DNA of 54,487 nucleotides, from positions 1 through 54,487 of IMG/VR virus record IMGVR_UViG_3300033148_005240; one strand, given 5' to 3'. A model generated the notes under the pieces. The model was given only the letters and a program-made list of their open reading frames with translations, did not search any database and was not told the DNA's origin. Position numbers and translations under genes: made by a program. Positions 15,838 to 23,892 of this stretch are shown here, one piece after another. The stretch's first letter is position 1. The number at the start of each line of letters is the position of its first letter. This stretch comes from a virus.

Positions 15838-16418
15838 CAGTTAAAGAATTAGAAAAAATCGGAATATCTGCTGTTTGCATCGAAGATAATATATTTCCAA
15901 AATCTAATTCTCTTTGGGGAGACAAAATTCCTATAGCAGGTATGAAATTTTTCGGTGCAAAAATCAAAGCAGGAAAGGATATTCAAAAAACAAAATATTT
16001 TTGTATTGTAGCAAGAACAGAAGCTCTCATTAGAGGATATGGCAAAAAAGAAGCTTTAAAAAGAGCCAATTATTATGCAGATTGTGGTGCAGATTTAATT
16101 TTAATGCACAGTAGGGATAAAACTGGAAAAGAAGCATTAGAAATTCCTAAATATTGGAAAAGAAATATTCCTTTAATAATTATACCTTCTAAATTCCCAC
16201 AAATTACAAACAAACAATTATTTAAAGCAGGGTATTCTGTAATAATCTTTGCTAACCAAACTCAAAGAGCCAAAATATTTGGAGTTAAAAAAATATTACA
16301 GATATTGAAAACTAAACAAACTGCAAAATCATTGGAAAATTATATAGCAACTTTAGATGAATTTCGTAGTTTAACCCCAATAGAAGAAACAAAAAGAAGA
16401 AAATTAAAATATGAATAA
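15837..16418 (+). pseudogene. pepM: PEP mutase, C-terminal part continuing the gene at 15181 (frame broken)
   Basis: Reading from ACA at 15837, before the first ATG at 15942, gives TVKELEKIGISAVCIEDN then IFPKSNS, the EDK-FPK-NS gate and catalytic loop (Glu and Lys present), then IVARTEALIRGYG with the substrate Arg, and MHSR with the His. These are diagnostic PEP mutase motifs. Translation from ATG 15942 would omit the EDN-FPK-NS part, so a separate active protein is unlikely. The stop lies in the start region of the decarboxylase gene (8-base overlap). A direct re-read of bases 15800-15860 would settle whether the gene is broken. Confidence 0.8.
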
Positions 16419-16758
16419 AAAATTTGATTTCATAGCAGGAGTGCCTTGTAGCAAATTTAAAGGAATTGTAGATTATAATAAAATTTTAATTTCTACAAGA
16501 GAAGATGAAGCGTTAGCTATGGCAGTTGGGGCATATTTGGTTGGGAAAAAATCAATGACTTTTATGCAAAATAGTGGTTTAGGCAATTGTGTAGATGTTA
16601 TAACTAGTCTTTTGAAACCTTATAATATTTCTATTCCCTTATTGATAAGCGTTAGATATAATCCTGAACATCATAGATTTATGGGTTTAATAACAAAAAA
16701 ATTATTAAAACTTTTAAATTATAATAATTACAAATTAATAGAGAAAGATAATGACTAG
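16411..16758 (+). CDS. phosphonopyruvate decarboxylase, alpha (TPP pyrimidine-binding) subunit
   Basis: The 115-residue protein has IAGVPCSKFKG, then STREDEALAMAVGAYLVG, where the Glu activates thiamine diphosphate, and FMQNSGLGNCVDVITSL. These match the N-terminal half of phosphonopyruvate decarboxylase (Ppd) and the alpha subunit of sulfopyruvate decarboxylase (ComD). The beta half is the next gene with an 8-base overlap. Next to PEP mutase and AEP transaminase, phosphonopyruvate is the likely substrate, giving phosphonoacetaldehyde and CO2. Most bacterial Ppd enzymes are single chains of about 380 residues, so the split form is unusual. Confidence 0.8.
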   Translation: MNKKFDFIAGVPCSKFKGIVDYNKILISTREDEALAMAVGAYLVGKKSMTFMQNSGLGNCVDVITSLLKPYNISIPLLISVRYNPEHHRFMGLITKKLLKLLNYNNYKLIEKDND

Positions 16759-17224
16759 AAAAGAAGCTATAAAAAATATTGTAAAAGCAGTAAAAAAAGG
16801 AGATATTATTGTTTCTTCTACAGGTATGACCAGTAGGGAATTATATAATATAAAGGATAGACCTTTAAATTTTTATATTATGGCATCGATGGGTAATACT
16901 CTTGCAGTAGGATTGGGAATGGCTCTTAACACTTCTAAAAAAGTTATAGTAATAATAGGAGATGGGGAAGCATTAATGGGATTAGGAAGTTTTATAACTT
17001 TAAATAAATTGAAACCAAATAATTTAATAGTTTATGTCTTAAATAATCAAGAACATGCTTCTACAGGTGGACAAATAACTTCTTCTCTTTATTGCAGATT
17101 TCAAAGTTTAGCTCCTTTCAATGTTATAAATGTTCCTATAGATAAAGGCAAAGGTAATGCCCTAAGAATCCCATTATCTTGCAAAACAATAAAAGAAAGA
17201 TTTATGAGGGCTTTAAATGAGTAA
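16751..17224 (+). CDS. phosphonopyruvate decarboxylase, beta (TPP diphosphate-binding) subunit
   Basis: The motifs STGMTSRELY, FYIMASMGNTLAVGLGMAL and IIGDGEALMGLGS, the GDG...N metal/TPP site with YVLNNQEHASTGG, define the C-terminal half of Ppd/ComE-type decarboxylases (157 residues). The active enzyme would be an alpha-beta assembly with the protein from 16411. The irreversible decarboxylation it performs drives C-P bond synthesis forward after the unfavourable mutase step. It overlaps the first LicD gene by 8 bases. A sulfopyruvate substrate cannot be excluded from sequence, but the neighbours argue for phosphonate. Confidence 0.82.
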   Translation: MTRKEAIKNIVKAVKKGDIIVSSTGMTSRELYNIKDRPLNFYIMASMGNTLAVGLGMALNTSKKVIVIIGDGEALMGLGSFITLNKLKPNNLIVYVLNNQEHASTGGQITSSLYCRFQSLAPFNVINVPIDKGKGNALRIPLSCKTIKERFMRALNE

Positions 17225-17792
17225 GCTTATTGGATTAAAAAATTATCTTTTTAAAATGGCAGATGTATTAAAAAAATATAATGTCGAATTTTTCTTATCT
17301 TCTGGAACTCTTTTGGGAGCAATTAGAGATAAAGATTTTATTAAAGGAGATATTGATATTGATATAGGAGTTAAAATTAATTACTTTAAAGATAACAAAT
17401 TGCTTGCAAAAGTATGTGCAGATTTAAAAAAAGTTAATATTTATCCTCATATAAATTGGAATGATTTTGCTTCTACATGTTTTTTAAATTCTAATAAAAT
17501 ACCTTTGGATATATATTATTATAATAAGAAAGGAAAATATTATAATATTTATTTAAAAGATAAAATAAGTAGATTTCCACAAGAATTTATAGATTCATTA
17601 GATAAAATTATTTTTTTAGGTAGAGAATTTAAAATTCCTCATAATCCTGAAAAATATTTAGAATATCTTTATGGTAAAGATTGGAGAATTCCTCAAGTTG
17701 GGAAAAAGGGAACAAGTAATAAAATACCTTATAAACATTATACTCTAATAAGTTATCATTCGATTATACCATTATATAGAAAGCAAAAATGA
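17217..17792 (+). CDS. LicD-family phosphotransferase (first copy)
   Basis: The sequence FFLSSGTLLGAIRDKDF followed by GDIDIDIGV is the LicD/fukutin core, a nucleotidyltransferase-fold site with a DxD metal triad. LicD proteins transfer phosphocholine from CDP-choline to sugars; related enzymes transfer other CMP-activated head groups. Directly after the AEP genes, the attractive substrate is CMP-AEP, giving an AEP-decorated glycan. The protein has 191 residues, and a paralogue follows with a 4-base overlap. The donor and acceptor are inferred from context. Confidence 0.75.
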   Translation: MSKLIGLKNYLFKMADVLKKYNVEFFLSSGTLLGAIRDKDFIKGDIDIDIGVKINYFKDNKLLAKVCADLKKVNIYPHINWNDFASTCFLNSNKIPLDIYYYNKKGKYYNIYLKDKISRFPQEFIDSLDKIIFLGREFKIPHNPEKYLEYLYGKDWRIPQVGKKGTSNKIPYKHYTLISYHSIIPLYRKQK

Positions 17793-18370
17793 ATAAAATT
17801 AAGGCAAAACAATTATTATTCAAAGTAATAGAATCTTTAGAAGAAAATAATATCGATTATTTTTTAGAAGCTGGAACATTATTAGGAGCTATAAGAAATA
17901 AGGAATTTATTAAATACGATAAAGATATAGATATAGGAACAACTAATAATTTTTTCGATGATTATAATAAATTTCAAGCTTTTTTGGCTTCTTTATATAA
18001 GAGAGGTTTAAAAGTTCCTTTAATTAGAGGTAATTGGTCGATTAAAATAAAGGGAGACGATTCTTTACATGTTGATATTGATAGATATTTTTTAAATAAG
18101 AAGAAAGATATTTATTATTGTATAGATTTAAGTAAGCAACATATCAGATATTTTCCAATGGAAATAATATCGGAAAGAAATGGGTATACGTTTTTAGGTA
18201 AAGAAGTTAAAATACTTTTAAATTACAAATCTTATTTAAATATTTTATATGGTAATGATTGGAAAAAACCAAAAAAGAATTTTTATACTAATAATAATAC
18301 TCGGAAATATAACTTAAATAAAAGACTTACAATCGAACATATAATAACGGTAGAAAATGAAGAAATATAA
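17789..18370 (+). CDS. LicD-family phosphotransferase (second copy)
   Basis: This 193-residue paralogue of the preceding gene has FLEAGTLLGAIRNKEFI and KYDKDIDIGT, and shares with it the C-terminal Y-x-x-x-LYG-x-DW motif. Two copies in a row suggest transfer to two different sugar positions or acceptors. The order transaminase, mutase-cytidylyltransferase, decarboxylase, LicD, LicD mirrors a full make-activate-attach route. It overlaps the next gene by 14 bases. Confidence 0.75.
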   Translation: MNKIKAKQLLFKVIESLEENNIDYFLEAGTLLGAIRNKEFIKYDKDIDIGTTNNFFDDYNKFQAFLASLYKRGLKVPLIRGNWSIKIKGDDSLHVDIDRYFLNKKKDIYYCIDLSKQHIRYFPMEIISERNGYTFLGKEVKILLNYKSYLNILYGNDWKKPKKNFYTNNNTRKYNLNKRLTIEHIITVENEEI

Positions 18371-19325
18371 ACTATTAATATTAGGTTATCCAGTAAAAAA
18401 TAAGAAACAAATTAATTTATGTTTTTCAATGCTTACTTATGGATTGGAACAAGCTTTTAAACAAATGGGGCATGTCACTTTAATCGAAAGCGATTATTTT
18501 ACAAAGACTAATAAAAATTATAGTGGACTTTCAATGCCAAAATTAGATTTATCAAAAATACCAAATGTAGATTTTATTATAGTAATAAACTATCATCCTT
18601 TCTTTACTCAAGAAAATATATCGTTATTAAAGAAGAAATGTAAAAAAGTTATATCATTCTTAGAAATAGGAGAATTATCGGATTTTTCTTTTATGTTCAA
18701 AAATACTTCTTTCAAACAGGATAAAGATAAAACAGAAATAATTTCAGCCCCTTATATTTCTAATTTTTATTCTAATGTTCCAAAAGAATCTAAGTCGATT
18801 TTATTAGACCATATATATTTAAATGCTTGGAAAAATGATAAAATCAACCATTATGCTTGGTCAAAAAGAATTTGGACTTGGCTGGAAGAAATAAAAAATG
18901 AATATAAAATATATAGTTTAATTTCTCGTTCTATAGAATTGAAATGCGGTAATCCAAAAGAAGAACATTTAAAAACATTACCTAAATGGATTATTCCTAT
19001 ACAAGCGACTAACTATATCGATTATTTAAAGAAAACTCAAACAATGGAAACTTTTATAGTTACCCATGTGGGCAGTTATAATTTTAGTGTAATTGACATG
19101 TTAGTAAGAGGTATAAGGGTATTAAGTCCTGTTGAAGCAATACCTAAATTTAATATCGATAGATTTAATATTCCAATTTTTAATAATAGAATAGAATTAT
19201 TGAGACTAATCAATGCTCCAATAAACAAAGACAAATGGAATAACCAAATACAAAAATGCACAGGTATGAAAAAAGTAGTTTCTATTATAGACAATAAAAT
19301 TCAAGGATGGTTAAATGAAAAATAG
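18357..19325 (+). CDS. putative GT-B-like glycosyltransferase
   Basis: The 322-residue protein starts with a Rossmann-like strand (KLLILGYPV), has an N-terminal half with helix/strand alternation, and a C-terminal half with THVGSYNFSVIDMLVRGIRVLSP, which resembles the donor-binding end of GT-B enzymes, where a Gly-rich loop and an acidic residue precede 'G-x-R-V-L'. No exact family was recognised, so the call rests on fold pattern and the glycosyltransferase gene next to it. Confidence 0.45.
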   Translation: MKKYKLLILGYPVKNKKQINLCFSMLTYGLEQAFKQMGHVTLIESDYFTKTNKNYSGLSMPKLDLSKIPNVDFIIVINYHPFFTQENISLLKKKCKKVISFLEIGELSDFSFMFKNTSFKQDKDKTEIISAPYISNFYSNVPKESKSILLDHIYLNAWKNDKINHYAWSKRIWTWLEEIKNEYKIYSLISRSIELKCGNPKEEHLKTLPKWIIPIQATNYIDYLKKTQTMETFIVTHVGSYNFSVIDMLVRGIRVLSPVEAIPKFNIDRFNIPIFNNRIELLRLINAPINKDKWNNQIQKCTGMKKVVSIIDNKIQGWLNEK

Positions 19326-21015
19326 AAAACCCACATGTTCAATAATAATACCTTCTTTTAAAAGGGCACATTTACTAAAGTGGGGATTATATTCTTTATC
19401 TCAACAAAAATGTTCTTATTCTTTTGAAATTATAATTTTAAATGATGGAATTCCTGATGATACGGAAAAGGTATGTAAGCTATATGAAAACAAGTTAAAT
19501 ATTAAATATATTTTTACAGGACAAAGAAATTTAAAAGATACTACTTTTTGGAGATGTCCAGGTTATGCAATAAATATAGGAGTTAAACAAGCTAAAGGTA
19601 AATATATTATTTTAACCTGTCCCGAAATTTTTCATTTAGATAACCACGCCATTGAAAAAGTAATTAAAAATTTGATAAAAAAGAAAAAAAAACTAGTTAA
19701 AACTTTTGGTAAAGATGATAGAAAAGGTTTATTTTTAGAATATATCGAAAATACTAAAGGAGAAATAATAGATAAATCTAAAGTAAATTCTTTAAGAGGA
19801 TTACAAACTCATCTTCCTTTCTTTTTGGGAATAAATAAAAAAGATTATTTGAATATTGGAGGATATGATGAAGGTTTTATTGGTTGGGCTTACGACGATA
19901 CCGATTTCATTGCAAGATTAAAAAGATATGGATGTAGTTATATAAAAATAAATTCTACAATTATTCATTTATATCATCCTCGTCATAGAATAGGATTAAA
20001 AAGTATTATGCAATTATATCATTATAACAAAGATTTATATAAGAAACATGAAAAAGAAGGGGTTATATTTGCTAATGTTGGAAAAGATTGGGGACAAATA
20101 AAAGACAGTAAAGATAACAAAAAATTAGTAAAACTGTATACAGAAAGAGAAATGAAATGGAATTTAAAAAAGATACCTAAAATAGCCCATTTTTATTGGG
20201 GAGAAGAAAAACTTCCCTTTCTTAGATATTTAACAGTATATTCTTTTATTAAATTTAATCCAGATTGGAAAATAAAATTTTACGTCCCGAAATTTCCTAC
20301 TAAACAAAAGACCTGGAAAACTAACGAACAAAAATATCAATTAACAGGAACTGATTATTTTTCTAAGTTAAAAGATTTAGGGATAAAAATTTATCCTGTA
20401 GATATGAGAAATATAGGAGTAACCAATAAGATTTCAGAAGTGCATAAATCGGATTTTTTAAGATGGCATTTATTGTCATCTGTTGGAGGGCTTTGGTCAG
20501 ATATGGATATAATATATTTTGAATCTATGAAACAAATGAAAATTAATAAGGAAAATTTTAATCAAACTGACACTGTTGTTTGTATAGGAAAAGATTATGG
20601 ACATTCTATAGGATTTATGCTATCTTCTCCTAAAAATAAATATTTTAAGTATATTTATAAACAAGCTCGTAAAAGATTTGACCCTCTTAATTATCAAGGT
20701 ATAGGAGTTAAATTATTAAATAGTCAGTTTTCTTCTACTGAAGCTATAAACAAAATGTTTCCAGTGTTATTTCCTAAAAATATTCCAGAATCTACAGTTT
20801 ATCCTTATAATGCCACTAAAATAAATGAAATATATACAGAGCCTAATTTATGTAGAATAACAGAAGATACTATAGGATTACATTGGTATGCTGGACATCC
20901 TTTAGCTGGTAGAATGGTAAATAAAGTTTGTGAAGAAAATTGGCAAAAATTTGATAAAGTTATAGGTTTAAGTATGAGAAAAGTGTTAGACGATAAATTT
21001 AATGGGAGAGATTAA
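19315..21015 (+). CDS. two-domain glycosyltransferase (GT2 plus GT32-like)
   Basis: Residues 1-250 are a GT2 domain: CSIIIPSFKRAHLLKWGL, ILNDGIPDD, and GGYDEGFIGWAYDDTDF, matching the galactosyltransferase-type acceptor motif. From about residue 290 (KIAHFYWGEEKLPFLRYL) a second domain of the GT32/DXD-sugar type follows, with SDFLRWHLLSSVGGLWSDMD holding the DxD metal site, and HWYAGHP near the end. At 566 residues it could add two sugars in sequence. It is followed two bases later by the UDP-GlcNAc 2-epimerase gene. Sugar specificity cannot be told. Confidence 0.8.
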   Translation: MKNRKPTCSIIIPSFKRAHLLKWGLYSLSQQKCSYSFEIIILNDGIPDDTEKVCKLYENKLNIKYIFTGQRNLKDTTFWRCPGYAINIGVKQAKGKYIILTCPEIFHLDNHAIEKVIKNLIKKKKKLVKTFGKDDRKGLFLEYIENTKGEIIDKSKVNSLRGLQTHLPFFLGINKKDYLNIGGYDEGFIGWAYDDTDFIARLKRYGCSYIKINSTIIHLYHPRHRIGLKSIMQLYHYNKDLYKKHEKEGVIFANVGKDWGQIKDSKDNKKLVKLYTEREMKWNLKKIPKIAHFYWGEEKLPFLRYLTVYSFIKFNPDWKIKFYVPKFPTKQKTWKTNEQKYQLTGTDYFSKLKDLGIKIYPVDMRNIGVTNKISEVHKSDFLRWHLLSSVGGLWSDMDIIYFESMKQMKINKENFNQTDTVVCIGKDYGHSIGFMLSSPKNKYFKYIYKQARKRFDPLNYQGIGVKLLNSQFSSTEAINKMFPVLFPKNIPESTVYPYNATKINEIYTEPNLCRITEDTIGLHWYAGHPLAGRMVNKVCEENWQKFDKVIGLSMRKVLDDKFNGRD

Positions 21016-21017
21016 TT

Positions 21018-22091
21018 ATGAAAATAATTACAATTTTAGGAACTAGACCCGAAATTATCAGGCTTTCTCGGATTATACCTAAACTTGATAAAGTTTGTAA
21101 ACATATTTTAGTGCATACAGGACAAAACTATGATAAAAATCTTAGCGATATTTTCTTTAGGGATTTAGGTCTAAGACAACCTGATTATTATTTGGGAGCT
21201 AAAGGAAGTATGGGCGAACAAATCGCTACAATTCTGCGAGAAGTTGAGAAGATATTTATGAAAGAGAAGCCAGATAAAGTTTTGGTATTGGGTGATACAA
21301 ATTCAGGATTATCTACAATTATAGCAGAAAGAATGAAAATACCCTGTTTACATATGGAAGCTGGTAATAGGGCAGGGGAACGCATACCAGAGGAGATAAA
21401 TAGGCATATTATAGATAGTGTATGCACTATTAATGCCCCATATACCGATAAATCTAAAGAAAATTTATTACGAGAAGGATTCAATCCTAAAAAAATAGTG
21501 GTATCAGGAAATCCGATATTAGAAGTAATTAACTACTATAAGCCACAAATCGATAAAAGCAATATATTAGAACAGTTGAATTTAAAAGCTAAACAATATA
21601 TGCTTGTTACTGTGCATCGTCAAGAAAATGTCGATGATGTAAAAAGATTTAATAAGATAGTTCAAGCATATAATTCGATAGCTGAAACAGGTATACAAGT
21701 TATTATTTCAACACATCCTCGCACTCGAAGTAAAATGAATAATTTAAAAATTAAAATACATCCAAATGTGAGATTTTTAGAACCTTTTGGATTTTTTGAT
21801 TTTATTACTCTTGAAAAAAATGCTAAAGTTATATTAACCGATAGCGGAACTGTTCAAGAAGAAGCTTGTATATTGCATATTCCTTGTGTTATAACAAGAA
21901 AAGCAACTGAAAGAATGGAAACTATTGAATGTGGAGCTACTATTTTGGCTGGAATAGAAAGTAAAAATATTTATGAAAGTTATAAGCAAGCAATGGAGAT
22001 GAATATAAATTGGATAGCACCTAAAGAATATTTGGATGAAGATGTAAGTGATAAAATTATTAATTATCTTTCAAATAAATGGGAATATTAA
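21018..22091 (+). CDS. UDP-N-acetylglucosamine 2-epimerase, non-hydrolysing (WecB/WbjD-like)
   Basis: The 357-residue protein has ILGTRPEIIRLS, HTGQNYD, GDTNSGL, HMEAGNRAGERIPEEINR (the active-site His and Glu region), VTVHRQEN and LTDSGTVQEEA, all in family order. These enzymes invert C2 of UDP-HexNAc sugars. Together with the 4,6-dehydratase and RmlD-like genes just downstream it fits the last step to UDP-L-FucNAc (WbjD/CapG) or UDP-L-QuiNAc (WbvD). A plain WecB giving UDP-ManNAc is the alternative. An HNH gene separates it from its pathway partners. Confidence 0.85.
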   Translation: MKIITILGTRPEIIRLSRIIPKLDKVCKHILVHTGQNYDKNLSDIFFRDLGLRQPDYYLGAKGSMGEQIATILREVEKIFMKEKPDKVLVLGDTNSGLSTIIAERMKIPCLHMEAGNRAGERIPEEINRHIIDSVCTINAPYTDKSKENLLREGFNPKKIVVSGNPILEVINYYKPQIDKSNILEQLNLKAKQYMLVTVHRQENVDDVKRFNKIVQAYNSIAETGIQVIISTHPRTRSKMNNLKIKIHPNVRFLEPFGFFDFITLEKNAKVILTDSGTVQEEACILHIPCVITRKATERMETIECGATILAGIESKNIYESYKQAMEMNINWIAPKEYLDEDVSDKIINYLSNKWEY

Positions 22092-22092
22092 G

Positions 22093-22734
22093 ATGAAAAG
22101 AAAAAAATGCACTTGTTGCAGAAAATTAAAAAAGTTATCCCAATTTTCTATTCGTAAACAAAATAAAGATAATCATGATTCTTGGTGTCAAGAATGTTAT
22201 AGAATAAAAAGTAGGGAATATGGTAAAAAACATTTAAAACAAAAATTAGAATATAACAAAAAATGGAGGAAAGAAAATTCAGAAAAATATCATAAATCAA
22301 ATAAAGATTATTACGCTAAAAATAAAAAAATAATGAATAAAAGAGTTAAATTATGGAAAATAAATAATTCGAAAAAAGTTAAAAAATGGAGAATAAAAGA
22401 TTATAAATATAGAATAAATAATGATATAAGTTGGAAAATATTACGGAATTTACGAACCAGAATACATCATGCTTTAGTTCGTGAAACTAAAAGTAAACCG
22501 ACAATAAAATTATTAAACTGTTCTATAAAAAAATTAAAATATTATATACAAAAACAATTCAAAAAAGACATGACTTGGAATAATTATGGTAAATGGCATA
22601 TAGACCATATTAGACCTTGTGCTAGTTTTGATTTATCTAAACCTGAAGAACAAAGAAAATGTTTTAATTATAAAAATTTACAGCCATTATGGGGTAAAGA
22701 AAATCAATCAAAAGGGGCAAAATATGAAAAATAA
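22093..22734 (+). CDS. HNH homing-type endonuclease (family A, copy 3)
   Basis: From ATG 22093 the protein has CTCCRKLKKLSQF and CQEC fingers, the basic linker, LLNCSIKKLKYYIQKQF and the HNH core WHIDHIRPCASFDLSK with NLQPLWGKEN. An upstream in-frame start at 22048 lies inside the epimerase gene and would add unrelated residues, so 22093 is preferred. It starts one base after the epimerase stop and overlaps the dehydratase by 11 bases, thus it is inserted at a gene junction within the sugar pathway. Confidence 0.85.
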   Translation: MKRKKCTCCRKLKKLSQFSIRKQNKDNHDSWCQECYRIKSREYGKKHLKQKLEYNKKWRKENSEKYHKSNKDYYAKNKKIMNKRVKLWKINNSKKVKKWRIKDYKYRINNDISWKILRNLRTRIHHALVRETKSKPTIKLLNCSIKKLKYYIQKQFKKDMTWNNYGKWHIDHIRPCASFDLSKPEEQRKCFNYKNLQPLWGKENQSKGAKYEK

Positions 22735-23707
22735 TTTATTTAAAAATAAAAGAATTTTAATTGTCGGAGGCACTGGGAGTTGGGGATATTGTTTAACTAA
22801 AAAACTTTTGAATTTAGAACCATCTCAAATAGTAATATTTTCAAGAAACGAATTTAATCAGGTAAAAATGGCAAGGTTCTATAATAATAATAAATTGAAA
22901 TTTATTATAGGAGATGTTAGAGATTTCGAAGCTATTAATAACGCTTGTAAAAATATAGATATGGTTTTTCATTTGGGAGCATTGAAACATGTAATTTTAT
23001 GTGAAAAATTTCCAAACGAAGCGATTAAGACCAATATTATAGGAACTGAAAATGTAATAAAAGCTTCTATTAATAACAATATAAAGAGAGTAATAGATGT
23101 ATCTTCGGACAAAGCTTGCGAACCAGTGCAAGTTTATGGAGCTACTAAATTAATAGGAGAACGATTAATTATACATGCTAGCACTTCACAATCCAATACC
23201 AAATTTATGGTTATTCGTTCAGGTAATGTATTAGGTTCGGCAGGGTCTATTTTGGAGTTTTGGATAAACCATGCAAAAAATAAGAAAGCGATTCCTTTAA
23301 CTAATCCTTCAATGACTAGATATTTTTTAACCCTATCCCAAGCAATAGATTTACTTTTTGTTGCAATAAATTCAGATATTAACGGAGGTAAATTCGTTAT
23401 GAAAATGCCAGCTTTAAAATTAATAAATCTTGCAGAAGTTATTAATGAATACTATAATAATAAAGCTGGTGTTAAAATTATAGGCATTAAACAAGGGGAA
23501 AAAATTCATGAAAGCTTGGTTTCGAAGCACGAATCTTTAAATACTTTCATATATAACGATAATTATTATTTGATTATGGATAACCCTACTCATGATACAG
23601 TAAATTATTATAAAAAAGTAACTTTTAAAGAATATAATTCAGCTACTAATTTAATGACTAAAGAAGAGATTAAAGAATTACTTAAAAGGGGAGGATATTT
23701 AAAATGA
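22724..23707 (+). CDS. UDP-GlcNAc 4,6-dehydratase (WbjB/CapE/WbvB-like)
   Basis: From ATG 22724 (ribosome site AAAGGGGC) the 327-residue protein has ILIVGGTGSWG (NAD loop), GDVRDFEAI, HLGALKHV, SSDKACEPVQVYGATK (Tyr-xxx-Lys catalytic pair) and GEKIHESLVSK, the pattern of short-chain 4,6-dehydratases acting on UDP-GlcNAc, including CapE/WbjB, which also epimerise C5. The longer frame from 22619 runs inside the HNH gene and adds non-homologous residues. With the RmlD-like reductase downstream it would make a UDP-L-deoxyaminosugar. Confidence 0.85.
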   Translation: MKNNLFKNKRILIVGGTGSWGYCLTKKLLNLEPSQIVIFSRNEFNQVKMARFYNNNKLKFIIGDVRDFEAINNACKNIDMVFHLGALKHVILCEKFPNEAIKTNIIGTENVIKASINNNIKRVIDVSSDKACEPVQVYGATKLIGERLIIHASTSQSNTKFMVIRSGNVLGSAGSILEFWINHAKNKKAIPLTNPSMTRYFLTLSQAIDLLFVAINSDINGGKFVMKMPALKLINLAEVINEYYNNKAGVKIIGIKQGEKIHESLVSKHESLNTFIYNDNYYLIMDNPTHDTVNYYKKVTFKEYNSATNLMTKEEIKELLKRGGYLK

Positions 23708-23892
23708 AAAAAATAAGACCGATTCCATATCGACCATTAGGTAAATTAATTATATCAGCAACAGGATTACGGAAAATGGCTAATGCTCTCCAGAAAAAAC
23801 ATAAAACCAAAGGAGATGTTTTGGTAAATGCTTATGTAGAATATTGGATGGAGAAAAATAAAGCCAAATATACTATAGGGATTAAAATTTAG
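23704..23892 (+). CDS. small hypothetical protein, 62 aa
   Basis: A basic 62-residue protein with a short beta segment and a central helix (ISATGLRKMANALQKKHKT), starting in a 4-base overlap with the dehydratase after a GGGGAGG ribosome site and ending in TAG that overlaps a GTG start. No family was recognised. The overlaps on both sides indicate that it is translated with the sugar genes. Confidence 0.5.
   Translation: MKKIRPIPYRPLGKLIISATGLRKMANALQKKHKTKGDVLVNAYVEYWMEKNKAKYTIGIKI

Noticed and set aside
16700-17224. Sulfopyruvate decarboxylase (coenzyme M pathway) for the split TPP enzyme
   Set aside because: The sequence alone allows it, but PEP mutase, AEP transaminase and LicD neighbours make phosphonopyruvate more likely.
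22619-22723. Upstream extension of the 4,6-dehydratase start
   Set aside because: This part lies inside the HNH core of the upstream gene and gives unrelated residues; ATG 22724 has a good ribosome site and starts before the NAD-binding motif.
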